Below, one piece after another: positions 17,715 to 25,905 of a stretch of DNA of 64,000 nt; positions within the stretch are counted from its first letter, which is position 1; each line of letters opens with the position of its first letter. Under the pieces are notes generated by a model. It worked only from the letters and a program-made list of their open reading frames with translations. It was not told where the DNA came from and made no database searches. The position numbers were made by a program, and so were the translations under genes. The DNA comes from Nocardia alni. GTDB lineage: Bacteria; Actinomycetota; Actinomycetes; Mycobacteriales; Mycobacteriaceae. Location: the NCBI RefSeq assembly GCF_019038435.1, contig NZ_JAGPOX010000038.1, positions 1-64,000 on the forward strand, written 5' to 3'.

Positions 17715-19163
17715 GTGGCTGGTATCGATATTCGTAATCCCACGGCGGTCCCGCGCGGCGAACTGACCGCCTGGCTGACCTTCGCCGCCTGCCTGATCTC
17801 GGTGTTCATGCAGATGATCGATGTGACCATCGTGAACACCGCGCTGCCCGACATCACCCGGGATCTGCGCGCCTCGCGCTCGGCTCAGCTGCTGGTGATC
17901 TCGGGGTATTCCGTCGCGTTCGCCTGCGTATTGCTGACCGCGGCGCGGCTGGGCGCGTTGTGGGGGCGCCGGCGGTTGTTCCTGGTGGCCGTAGTGGTGT
18001 TCACCGCGTCCTCGGTCTGGTGTGGAATATCCACCGGGGCAGAAGAATTGGTGATCGCGCGAATCGTGCAGGGTATCGCGGGCGGCGCGATGGCCGCACA
18101 GACCCTGGCGATCCTGGCGGCCAGCTTTCCGCGCGGCCGCCATCCTCAGGTGTTCGCGTTGTACGGGCTGGCCGCGGGCGGGGCGGGGATGGTCGGTCCG
18201 ATTCTGGGCGGCGTTCTGCTGACACTCGATCTGTGGGGCCTGGGCTGGCACTGGGTGTTCCTGATCAATCTGCCGCTGGGCATCGTGGCGTTCGTGCTGG
18301 CCGCGCGTTTTCTGCACGTGGGCGCCGAATCCGGCAGTGCGCGGCTGGATCTGGGCGGAGTACTGCTGTCGGCGGCGAGCCTGCTCGCGCTGCTGTACGG
18401 ACTGGCCGAGGTGCAAGAGCACGGATGGGGGACGCTGCCGGTGGGGACCGTCCTGGCAGCACTGGCACTCGGCGCGGGATTCCTTGCGTACCAACGTGTT
18501 CTGATCCGTCGCGGCCGCCCTCCACTGATGCGGCCCGATCTGTTCGGCAATCGTGGATTCGCCATCGGCGCGGTTCTGGTGACCGGATTCTTCGGTATGT
18601 TCACCGCGTTCGTCTTCGCCGCGTCCATCACCCTGCAGGACGAACTGCACTTCTCCCCCCTGCGCACCGGCATCGCGATGACCGTGTTCGCGCTGGGCGC
18701 CGGTGCGGGCGCGCTCGCGGCGCCACTGCTGGTGCGGCGCTGGGGTGTGCGGTCCCTGGCCTGCGGTATCGCACTGTACGCCGGCTGTATGGCGGTGGCG
18801 GCGGTGTATCTGGCTCTGACCGGCGGCCGAATCAGCGTGGCGCTGACCGTGGTCCCGGTCTTCGTCTCGGGTCTGGGTGTCGGGGTGTTCGGGCTGCAGG
18901 TGCAGCCGGTGATGCTCGCGGGACTGGATCAGGGACAGGTCGGCGAGACCTCGGGCCTGTTGCCCACCCTCGAGCAGATCGGCAACGCGGTCGGGCTCGC
19001 GGTGCTGAGCACGGTGTTCTTCCGCGCACACACCCTCGGCGGAAGTATCGCCATGTTCACCGCGATCGCCGTGGTGGCCGCGGGAATCGCCGGGATGACG
19101 CTGCTGCTGCCCGAACCGGCGCGGCACGACGCGGCCGGGCTCACCGGTTCAGCGCCGCGCTGA
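17715..19163 (+). CDS. MFS exporter, DHA2 (EmrB/QacA) type
   Basis: 482 residues with 14 predicted membrane segments. Motif A-like loop GALWGRRRLFLV after TM2, an acidic residue in TM1 (MQMIDVTIVNTALPDI), and motif C-like GLAAGGAGMVGPILGGVLL in TM5 are those of the proton-driven drug-export families. It follows the papA-like gene by 68 bases on the same strand and probably belongs to the same operon, so it may export the lipid or an intermediate (inference). The GTG start has CGAGG nine bases upstream. Its 3' end overlaps the convergent esterase gene by 23 bases. Confidence 0.88.
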   Translation: MAGIDIRNPTAVPRGELTAWLTFAACLISVFMQMIDVTIVNTALPDITRDLRASRSAQLLVISGYSVAFACVLLTAARLGALWGRRRLFLVAVVVFTASSVWCGISTGAEELVIARIVQGIAGGAMAAQTLAILAASFPRGRHPQVFALYGLAAGGAGMVGPILGGVLLTLDLWGLGWHWVFLINLPLGIVAFVLAARFLHVGAESGSARLDLGGVLLSAASLLALLYGLAEVQEHGWGTLPVGTVLAALALGAGFLAYQRVLIRRGRPPLMRPDLFGNRGFAIGAVLVTGFFGMFTAFVFAASITLQDELHFSPLRTGIAMTVFALGAGAGALAAPLLVRRWGVRSLACGIALYAGCMAVAAVYLALTGGRISVALTVVPVFVSGLGVGVFGLQVQPVMLAGLDQGQVGETSGLLPTLEQIGNAVGLAVLSTVFFRAHTLGGSIAMFTAIAVVAAGIAGMTLLLPEPARHDAAGLTGSAPR

Positions 19164-20217
19164 GCATCGGCCAGGCGTTGTGCAAATCCTGCTGCCAGTA
19201 ACCCCACGAGTGGGTGCCGTCCGGCCGCAGTACGACGGTCGCGGGAATGCGCAACTGCCGTAAACGATCTCGCAACTCCTGCGTGCAGCGGCCGGCCAGC
19301 GCGTCCAGGATGCCGCCGACCAGGAGTTGATCACCCAGCTTCATCGGGTTGTGCCCGATGCCCGGACCGTCCAGGGTGTCCAGCGGTCCGGGCAGGCCGT
19401 TGCCGGATGCGACGTACAGCGCCAGCCCGCGTAGCCGGTCGGCATGCCGATACGGATCGCCCGCCGCCCAGGCCGGATCGGTCGGCGGGCCCCACATGTC
19501 CAGCGTGTCGCCGCCGGTTCCGGTGACGATCGCGTCGACCATGAGCTGGCCCAGCGGATCGCTGGTCCGCACACAGCCGCTGAACGAGCCCACGCCTCGA
19601 TACAGTCCCGGCGCGGCCAGGGCCAGCTGGAAGACCGATAAGCCCGCCATCGACAGGCCCGCGATCGCGTTCGCCCCCGACCCGCCGAACGCCGCATCGA
19701 TGATCGGCGGAAGCTCACGGGTCAGGAAGGTGCTCCAGCGCCGGCGTCCGTACACCGGATCATCAGCGCGCCAGTCGGTGTAGAAACTGCCCGCCCCGCC
19801 GACCGGCATGACGACCGTGACCTGCCTGCCCGCGAAGAATCTCCTCGCATCGGTGCGAGTGAGCCAGTTTCCGCCCCCTCTCCAGCCGCCCGGGCCACCG
19901 CCCCCGTCGACGCCGTTGAGCAGATACAGCACCGGCGCGGGACGTGAGATATCCACGGGAGGAAGCACTTCCACGGAGAATGGGCGCTCCATCGCGGCGG
20001 AGAACACCGACAGCTGCACCACGCCTCCCGGCTCGGCTATGGCCGTGACCAGATGCGAGCCGTCGAGTGCGGGCCGGGCATGCGCGCGGGCCGCCGCGAC
20101 AGCGTCGGCGGGGGTGGCGGCCGCCGCGACGCCGTAGCCCAAGTTCAACGCCACCACCGCGCACACCGCCGCGAAACGTACTCGGCGCGAACGGCGCTGC
20201 CCGATTCGACGACGCAC
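19141..20217 (-). CDS. Exported antigen-85-like esterase/acyltransferase
   Basis: A secreted alpha/beta-hydrolase of 358 residues. The basic N-terminus and hydrophobic segment (RFAAVCAVVALNLGYGVAAAA) form a signal peptide. The nucleophile elbow is GLSMAGL (Ser189), the acid loop VASGNGLPGPLD and the His motif GTHSWGYWQQDL (His336); all three match the mycolyltransferase (antigen 85/esterase D) pattern. Family members transfer acyl chains between trehalose esters and other acceptors outside the membrane. The GTG at 20217 has GGGAGGG five bases upstream; the open frame to 20592 is not used. It is divergent from the ligase gene and convergent with the MFS gene. A role in final acyl transfer on the lipid of this locus is inferred from position. 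Confidence 0.85.
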   Translation of the reverse strand: MRRRIGQRRSRRVRFAAVCAVVALNLGYGVAAAATPADAVAAARAHARPALDGSHLVTAIAEPGGVVQLSVFSAAMERPFSVEVLPPVDISRPAPVLYLLNGVDGGGGPGGWRGGGNWLTRTDARRFFAGRQVTVVMPVGGAGSFYTDWRADDPVYGRRRWSTFLTRELPPIIDAAFGGSGANAIAGLSMAGLSVFQLALAAPGLYRGVGSFSGCVRTSDPLGQLMVDAIVTGTGGDTLDMWGPPTDPAWAAGDPYRHADRLRGLALYVASGNGLPGPLDTLDGPGIGHNPMKLGDQLLVGGILDALAGRCTQELRDRLRQLRIPATVVLRPDGTHSWGYWQQDLHNAWPMLSAALNR

Positions 20218-20509
20218 GCGACCCTCCCTGTTGCCGGACACGATGCTTGCCGACGCTAGGAGCCCGTCTGCCGCAGGACAAGGGTTTCGCACCGCCCCTG
20301 GGTTATCCGCCAGTCCGGGGTCGAACCGATTGGCCCGGAACACAATGTGTTCGTGCACAGCGGAACTCTCCGAGTCCGCGCCACTGTGAACGAGGTGGAC
20401 CGTGCCGGACAGGTGCTGTGAATTGTCCGGAGGCGTCGGTGATTCCTCGATCCGGACGTGAATGTTCGGCAACATGGTTCTGCACGCCAGAACGAGGAGT
20501 ACGACTACG

Positions 20510-22636
20510 TTGGTCACCGACATCGTGGAGGTGACCGCGGATATGCCGGTCGCCCGGGACACACTGTGGCAACTGCTCACCGAACCCGCCACCTATGCGC
20601 GACTGTTCGCCGGAATCGGCGCCTGCGATCCGGTGGAGTCGATCGGCGGCCTACCGCACTGGCAGGTGCGGGTCGGCGGCCCGCACACCGAGGTGCGCAC
20701 CCTGACGGTCGGATTACTCGACGGCGGACACGGGCGTCGCCTCGAACTGCGGTGCGGAGCCCTGGGCAGTTTCGTCGCGGTGCGGCTGCGGCAGCGCGAG
20801 GACGACGTGCGGGTGACGGTCACCTACTTCGCGCCCGGCCGCATTCATCCGGTGGTCGCCGCCCTGGACAACGAGCAACTCGAAGCCTGGACTCACGAGG
20901 GGTTGGGGCGGGTGGCGCAGCTTGCGCACGGGGCGCCGACCTCGACCGTGGTCAACGGACAGGATTCGGCGCTGTCGCTGCGTGCCGCGGTGATCCGGCA
21001 GATGATCACCTCCGGCGTGGTGCGCTCGTATCGACCCGATCGTGGCGTCCGGCAGATCGGCTCGCTGGCCACCTGGGGATTCACGCTCGGCGGCGGGTAC
21101 GCCGCGGCCGCGGCCTACGAACCCGATGGCGTCGCGATCGTGGATCGTGACGGCGCGCGCAGCTTCACCGAGATCCACGAGCGGACCCACGCGCTGGCCG
21201 GTGCGATGTCCGCGACGCTCGGACTGACCTCCCGTGATGCGATCGGGCTGCTGGCCCGCAATCACGCCGGTGCGGTCGAAACCATGGTCGCCGCAGGCAA
21301 ACTCGGCGTCGACGTAGTACTGCTGAACGCGGGCCTGTCACCGAGGCAGTTGGAGGAGACCGTGCAGCGGCACCGGCTCACCACGCTGTTCGTCGAAGAC
21401 TGTCTGGACCCGCTGATCCGGTACCTCAGCTCCGAGGTGCGCCGTTATCGTACCGATCGCGGTGCGCCCGACCGTGATCGCGCATCGGCCGATCCGGACC
21501 GGACCACGATCGACGAACTGATCGCGCTCGGGCACACCGAGTTCCGTCGCCCGCAGAGCCCCGGCCGGTCGATCGTGCTGACCTCGGGAACCAGTGGTGC
21601 GCCCAAGGGTGCGCGGCGGCCGCATCCCAAGGGTTTCGGCACCGTGGCCGCGCTGCTGTCCCGGATTCCGTGGAAGATGAACGAGACGATGGTGATTCCG
21701 GCGCCGCTGTTCCACACCTGGGGCCTGGCCGCGCTACAGCTCAGCACCGCGCTGCGCGCGACCGTGGTGCTGCAGGAGGAGTTCGACGCCCGCGAATGCC
21801 TGCGTCTGATCGACGAGAACCGCGCCAGCACGATAATTCTCGTGCCCACCATGGTGCAGCGGATCCTGGATCTGCTGCCGAACGAGCGCGCCCGGTACGA
21901 CACCTCGAGCCTGCGGGTGGTCGCCAGTTGCGGCGCACCGCTGACCGCCGCCACCGTGTTGCGGTTCACCGAGGTGTTCGGCGAGATCCTTTACAACATC
22001 TACGGATCCACCGAGGTCTCCTGGGCGACGGTCGCCACACCGGAGGATCTGCGTATCTCGCCGACCACCGCGGGACGCCCGCCGCTGGGCACGAGAGTCG
22101 CTGTGCTGGATGGTGATCGGCATCCGGTACCGATCGGCGCGATCGGCCGGATATTCGTCGGCAACCGCATGCTGTTCGACGGCTATGTCAACTACGCGCC
22201 GCCCGAGGAGTCCGACGGACTGCTGGACACCGGCGATCTCGGCTATCTCGACGCGGCGGGCCGGCTGTTCATCGCCGGGCGCGGTGACGAGATGATCATC
22301 TCCGGCGGCGAGAACGTCTTCCCGCGGCCGGTGGAGGAGGCGTTGTCGTATCTGCCGCAGATCACCGACGTGGCGGTGGTCGGGGTGCCCGATCACGAAT
22401 TCGGCCAGCGCCTGGCCGCGTACGTGGTCAAACGTGAGGGCTCGGGCCTGGATTCGGATATGGTCCGCACCTACATCCGCAACCGTCTCAGCAGATTCTC
22501 GGTGCCCCGCGATGTGACCTTCCTCGATGCCCTCCCGCGCGGCGAGACCGGCAAGATTCTCAAGCGGCTGCTGTCCGGAGAATATCTTCCCGGCGCACCG
22601 GTGTTCGCCGATGGGCTGCCGGACGGAAGTTCCTGA
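20510..22636 (+). CDS. SRPBCC-like domain fused to a FadD-type acyl-CoA/AMP ligase
   Basis: 708 residues from TTG 20510, which has GAGGAG ten bases upstream; ATG 20462 would add 16 residues. Residues 1-150 look like an SRPBCC/polyketide-cyclase fold (VEVTADMPVARDTLWQLL at the start, a long C-terminal helix ending at HEGLGRVAQLA). Residues 190-700 are an adenylate-forming enzyme: P-loop VLTSGTSGAPKGARR (about 357-371), PLFHTWG, YGSTEVSW, DTGDLGYLD and the catalytic Lys682 in GETGKILKR. Such ligases activate fatty acids as acyl-AMP, then pass them to CoA or an ACP. In the neighbouring PKS-PapA-MmpL context it would supply the starter chain (inference). The N-terminal hydrophobic-ligand-binding-type domain is unusual for FadD proteins. 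Confidence 0.88.
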   Translation: MVTDIVEVTADMPVARDTLWQLLTEPATYARLFAGIGACDPVESIGGLPHWQVRVGGPHTEVRTLTVGLLDGGHGRRLELRCGALGSFVAVRLRQREDDVRVTVTYFAPGRIHPVVAALDNEQLEAWTHEGLGRVAQLAHGAPTSTVVNGQDSALSLRAAVIRQMITSGVVRSYRPDRGVRQIGSLATWGFTLGGGYAAAAAYEPDGVAIVDRDGARSFTEIHERTHALAGAMSATLGLTSRDAIGLLARNHAGAVETMVAAGKLGVDVVLLNAGLSPRQLEETVQRHRLTTLFVEDCLDPLIRYLSSEVRRYRTDRGAPDRDRASADPDRTTIDELIALGHTEFRRPQSPGRSIVLTSGTSGAPKGARRPHPKGFGTVAALLSRIPWKMNETMVIPAPLFHTWGLAALQLSTALRATVVLQEEFDARECLRLIDENRASTIILVPTMVQRILDLLPNERARYDTSSLRVVASCGAPLTAATVLRFTEVFGEILYNIYGSTEVSWATVATPEDLRISPTTAGRPPLGTRVAVLDGDRHPVPIGAIGRIFVGNRMLFDGYVNYAPPEESDGLLDTGDLGYLDAAGRLFIAGRGDEMIISGGENVFPRPVEEALSYLPQITDVAVVGVPDHEFGQRLAAYVVKREGSGLDSDMVRTYIRNRLSRFSVPRDVTFLDALPRGETGKILKRLLSGEYLPGAPVFADGLPDGSS

Positions 22637-22646
22637 GCAGCATACC

Positions 22647-22670
22647 GATTCACGCCGCAGTGCGTGAATC
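22647..22670. repeat. Inverted repeat after the ligase gene
   Basis: GATTCACGC and GCGTGAATC form a 9-bp stem with a 6-base loop, 10 bases after the ligase stop codon. A second pair, CGCACACCA (22671-22679) and TGGTGTGCG (22697-22705), follows at once. Together with the hairpin at 22730 they form a compact block of secondary structure between convergent genes. No T-tract follows. Confidence 0.6.
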
Positions 22671-22729
22671 CGCACACCACCGAATCGCCCGGACGCTGGT
22701 GTGCGGGCACGCGGCGCGGCGCCACTGAG

Positions 22730-22759
22730 TCCGCTGTCCGGCCGGAACCGGACAGCGGA
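22730..22759. terminator. Hairpin between convergent ligase and aldo/keto reductase genes
   Basis: A 12-bp perfect stem (TCCGCTGTCCGG with its complement) around the loop CCGGAA. It lies 17 bases before the end of the aldo/keto reductase gene and 93 after the ligase gene. There is no long T-tract, as is common in high-GC actinobacteria, so termination is likely but not certain. Confidence 0.6.
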
Positions 22760-22776
22760 TTCGTGGTTGCCGGAAT

Positions 22777-23778
22777 TCAGGAGCGGCGCTTGATTCCGGT
22801 CTGGGCGTTGGGACCGAGGGTGACCTCGGTGACCGGAATGTCGCCGAGCGCCTCGTCGGCGGCGGCGAGAAGTTCGTCGGAGAGGCTCACTCCGGCGGCA
22901 ATGCTGTTGGCGTGAACCTGTTCGGGCCGGGAGGCTCCGGTGATAGCCGAGGCGACCTCGCTGCGCCGCAACACCCAGGCCAACGCCAGCGTCGGCATAC
23001 TGATGCCCGCGCCCTCGGCGAGCGGGACCAGACGCTGTACGGCCTCGGCCGCGGCCTCACTGTTGACCAGGCCCTGGGCGAGCCCCATTGCCTCACTGGC
23101 GAATCGAGTTCCCGACGGGGCGGGCCGGCCAGGTGCGTACTTACCGGTCAGCAAGCCCTGTGCCAGGGGTGACCAGACGATGTTGGAGATGCCGTTCTTC
23201 GCGCACAGGTCGAACAGTTCGACCTCGGGAGCCTGCCAGAGCATCGAGTACTGCGGCTGGGAGGAGACGAACAGATCCGGCCCGCCGATCTCGATCGCCG
23301 TCCTGATCTGCTCGACGGTCCATTCGCTGAACCCGAGATACCGCGCCTTGCCCTGTTCGACCACCCGTTGCAGGGCCTCGACGGTGTCCTCGAGCGGCAC
23401 GGCGGGGTCGAACCGATGCGCCTGATACAGATCGACATAGTCGGTCCGCAGGCGAGTCAGCGAGGCGTCGATTTGCTTGGCGATCTGGGCCGGGGACAGG
23501 CCGCTGTCGGCCGGATCGTCGGACATCTGGCCCCAGACCTTGGTGGCCAGCACATAGGAGTCGCGCGGATGGGCGGAAAGTATTTCCCCCCAGGCGGTTT
23601 CGGCCGCGCCACGACCGTACACGTTGGCGGTGTCGAAGAAATTGATGCCCTCGTCGAAGGCCGCCTCGGTGCAGGCGCGGGTCGCATCCGCCGCGACGCC
23701 GCCGGAATAGGTGAGCCAGGACCCGAGCGAGATCTCCGAAACCTGAAGATCGGAGTTACCGAGCTTGCGGTACCGCAT
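22777..23778 (-). CDS. Aldo/keto reductase
   Basis: About 333 residues, a TIM-barrel NADPH-dependent reductase of the Kv-beta-like branch. The catalytic tetrad is complete: Asp and Tyr in FFDTANVYGRGAAE, Lys in VLATKVWG and His in YQAHRFDP. The coenzyme-binding end SVASAITGASRPEQVHANS-type segment reads SEVASAITGASRPEQV. ATG 23778 has AAAGG eight bases upstream; the GTG at 23787 would leave no spacing. It is a single gene, and nothing shows whether it serves the lipid locus. Confidence 0.9.
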   Translation of the reverse strand: MRYRKLGNSDLQVSEISLGSWLTYSGGVAADATRACTEAAFDEGINFFDTANVYGRGAAETAWGEILSAHPRDSYVLATKVWGQMSDDPADSGLSPAQIAKQIDASLTRLRTDYVDLYQAHRFDPAVPLEDTVEALQRVVEQGKARYLGFSEWTVEQIRTAIEIGGPDLFVSSQPQYSMLWQAPEVELFDLCAKNGISNIVWSPLAQGLLTGKYAPGRPAPSGTRFASEAMGLAQGLVNSEAAAEAVQRLVPLAEGAGISMPTLALAWVLRRSEVASAITGASRPEQVHANSIAAGVSLSDELLAAADEALGDIPVTEVTLGPNAQTGIKRRS

Positions 23779-23983
23779 ACGGTGCACCTTTCAGTGAGGG
23801 TGGTGCCGACGCACTCCATGTAACCAGTGACGGCTCCCGACCGCTCGACCGATCCCGCGGCGCTCACTGTTCGAACCGGCCCGCGACTCGTCCAACGGCA
23901 GATCCGCGCTGGTGACGATGCCGGCGACCACCGAGCGGATATCCCGAGGGCCGGCAGCCCGGTGACGGACAGGCCGGGCGCAC

Positions 23984-24901
23984 CTACATCGAAACCGATG
24001 CCTCGGCGGCCAGGTCGGCGAATTCCTCGATCAGAGCGCTACCGCGGTCGGCGAGCCAGGCCAGGCCGACCTGGGTGGGTGCGAGATCGGCGACCTCGAG
24101 GCAGGCGATGTCGGGACGGGTGTAGAAGTTCATCACCGACAACGGCAGGAACATGATGCCGCGGCCCGCCGCGACGTGGGCCAGCTTCTCCTCCACGCTG
24201 TGGAAGACCGGTGGCGCGGGCGGATCGCCGCGCATTTCAGTGGCGATATCGCGCCACTGCGGCACGGTGTCGGGATCCTGGAGCAGGTGGTCGTCGGCGA
24301 GGTCGGCGATCCGCACGGCGCGTTTACCCGCGAGCCGCTCCTCGGCGAGGTCGGCGATACGCACCGTGTCCTTACCCGCGAGCGGGTGGTCGGCGGCGAC
24401 GACCACTCCGCGCGGCTCGAAGTGCAGCGGCAGTACTCGCAGGCCCCGCAGATCGACCGGCAGCCGGACCGCACTGACGTCGGCCCGGCCGTCGTGCAGC
24501 ACGGTGACCTGGTCGTCCCAGGTCGTGGGGACAAGGTCGATGGCGAGGTCCGGATAGCGCGCGGCCAGGGCGCGCACGGGTGCGGTCACACTCACGCCGG
24601 GCATGAAACCGACGGTGAAGGTGTCCGAACCGGCGGCGGCGCGGATCACCCTGCGCCGCAACGCCTCCGCACTGGACAACAGCGGTCGCGCATCGGCGAG
24701 CAACTGCTCGCCCGCGGGCGTCAGCTCGGTCGAGCGACGATCACGCGCGAACAGCCGCACACCCAGCTCGTCCTCCAGCGCCCGGATCTGCCGCGACAGC
24801 ACCGGCTGGGCGATGAACAGCTCCCGAGCCGCCCGGCCGAAATGCAGGTGCTCGGCCACGGCGACGAAGTAGCGCAACTTGCGGAGATCGACATCGGCCA
24901 T
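23984..24901 (-). CDS. LysR-family transcriptional regulator with an internal 16-residue duplication
   Basis: 305 residues. The N-terminal winged helix-turn-helix is typical (LRKLRYFVAVAEHLHFGRAA, QPVLSRQIRALEDELG), followed by the effector-binding domain. Within it, GKDTVRIADLAEERLA is followed by GKRAVRIADLADDHLL: the DNA at 24297-24344 and 24345-24392 is a 48-bp tandem repeat. It is divergent from the SDR gene at 25049, the classic arrangement for LysR control. A decayed copy of its 3' end lies at 6889-7200. The duplication enlarges the effector domain and may alter ligand response; the frame is intact. Confidence 0.9.
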   Translation of the reverse strand: MADVDLRKLRYFVAVAEHLHFGRAARELFIAQPVLSRQIRALEDELGVRLFARDRRSTELTPAGEQLLADARPLLSSAEALRRRVIRAAAGSDTFTVGFMPGVSVTAPVRALAARYPDLAIDLVPTTWDDQVTVLHDGRADVSAVRLPVDLRGLRVLPLHFEPRGVVVAADHPLAGKDTVRIADLAEERLAGKRAVRIADLADDHLLQDPDTVPQWRDIATEMRGDPPAPPVFHSVEEKLAHVAAGRGIMFLPLSVMNFYTRPDIACLEVADLAPTQVGLAWLADRGSALIEEFADLAAEASVSM

Positions 24902-25048
24902 GATGCCTTCAGGGTATTACAGCGGCGGCGATAGGTCTTGGACGCGGGCGGGCAAGGGCACGCATGCTGGAAAGCGGGATTCCGGGACGGACCATTTCTT
25001 CCCGAAACTCATTCTTCCGCAACTATTTCCGTACATGAGAGGACGATC

Positions 25049-25768
25049 GTGTCTCTGACCGGTCAACACGTGGCAGTACTCGGCGGCACCTCGGGAATCG
25101 GCCTCGCGGTGGCAGCTGCCGCCGCGGAGCAGGACGCGAAGGTAACCGTCGTCTCCAGCAGGCAAACGAGCGTCGACCGCGCGAAGGCCGAACTCCCCTC
25201 CGGCGTGACCGGCCGCGTCACCAACCTCGCCGACGCCGGGCAGGTGCGCGATCTGTTCGACACCCTCGGCCCGCTCGACCACCTCGTCTACACCGCGGGC
25301 GACCCGCTGCTGCTGACTCCGCTGGCCGACCTCGACATCGATACGGCCCGAAAGTTCTTCGAGCTCCGCTATTTCGGCGCTCTCACCGCGGTTCAGGCGG
25401 CGGCGCCACATCTCGCTCCCACCGGCTCGATCACGCTGACCTCGGGCACCGCGGGCATACGTCCCGGTCCCGGATTCGTCGTGGCCGCCAGTGTCTGCAC
25501 CGCGATGGAAGGGCTGACCCGTGCCCTGGCCGTCGAACTCGCCCCGATCCGCGTCAACGCCGTTATGCCGGGCGTGGTCCGCACGCCGCTGTGGGATCCG
25601 ATGCCCCAGGACATGCGCGACCAGCTGTACCGCGACAACGCCGCCGCCACTCCCCTGCGCCGCGTCGCCGGCCCCGACGACATCGCCCGTGGCTACCTGT
25701 ACTTTCTCAGCCAGCCCCACGCCACCGGAACCGTGATCACCCTCGACGGAGGCGCTGTCCTGGTCTGA
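25049..25768 (+). CDS. Short-chain dehydrogenase/reductase lacking the YxxxK active site
   Basis: About 239 residues with a Rossmann fold: GGTSGIG near the N-terminus binds NAD(P), and the C-terminal end ATGTVITLDGGAVLV is canonical. After the Ser strand (ITLTSGTAG), the segment that should hold YxxxK reads VVAASVCTAMEGLTRALA: aligned on EGLTRALAVEL, Tyr is Ala and Lys is Cys. Normal oxidoreductase catalysis is therefore doubtful, although related divergent SDRs are annotated as oxidoreductases. The GTG start has GAGAGG six bases upstream; an in-frame ATG at 24938 has none. The gene is divergent from a LysR regulator. Confidence 0.85.
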   Translation: MSLTGQHVAVLGGTSGIGLAVAAAAAEQDAKVTVVSSRQTSVDRAKAELPSGVTGRVTNLADAGQVRDLFDTLGPLDHLVYTAGDPLLLTPLADLDIDTARKFFELRYFGALTAVQAAAPHLAPTGSITLTSGTAGIRPGPGFVVAASVCTAMEGLTRALAVELAPIRVNAVMPGVVRTPLWDPMPQDMRDQLYRDNAAATPLRRVAGPDDIARGYLYFLSQPHATGTVITLDGGAVLV

Positions 25769-25905
25769 GATCACACGGTGCGCGGCGCAACCCTCCCGGT
25801 GGTGAATACCACTGGGGTGGAAGGAGTCTGGTGAGACGGCTACGGTGGTGTCACCGCGGATCACCGGTGATCCATATCCGGCGGCGCGGCTGACGAGGAG
25901 GATCG

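Noticed and set aside
23779..23983. Possible gene remnant between the aldo/keto reductase and LysR genes
   Set aside because: One minus-strand frame gives RDIRSVVAGIVTSADLP, which looks protein-like, but it is too short and has no match I can name.
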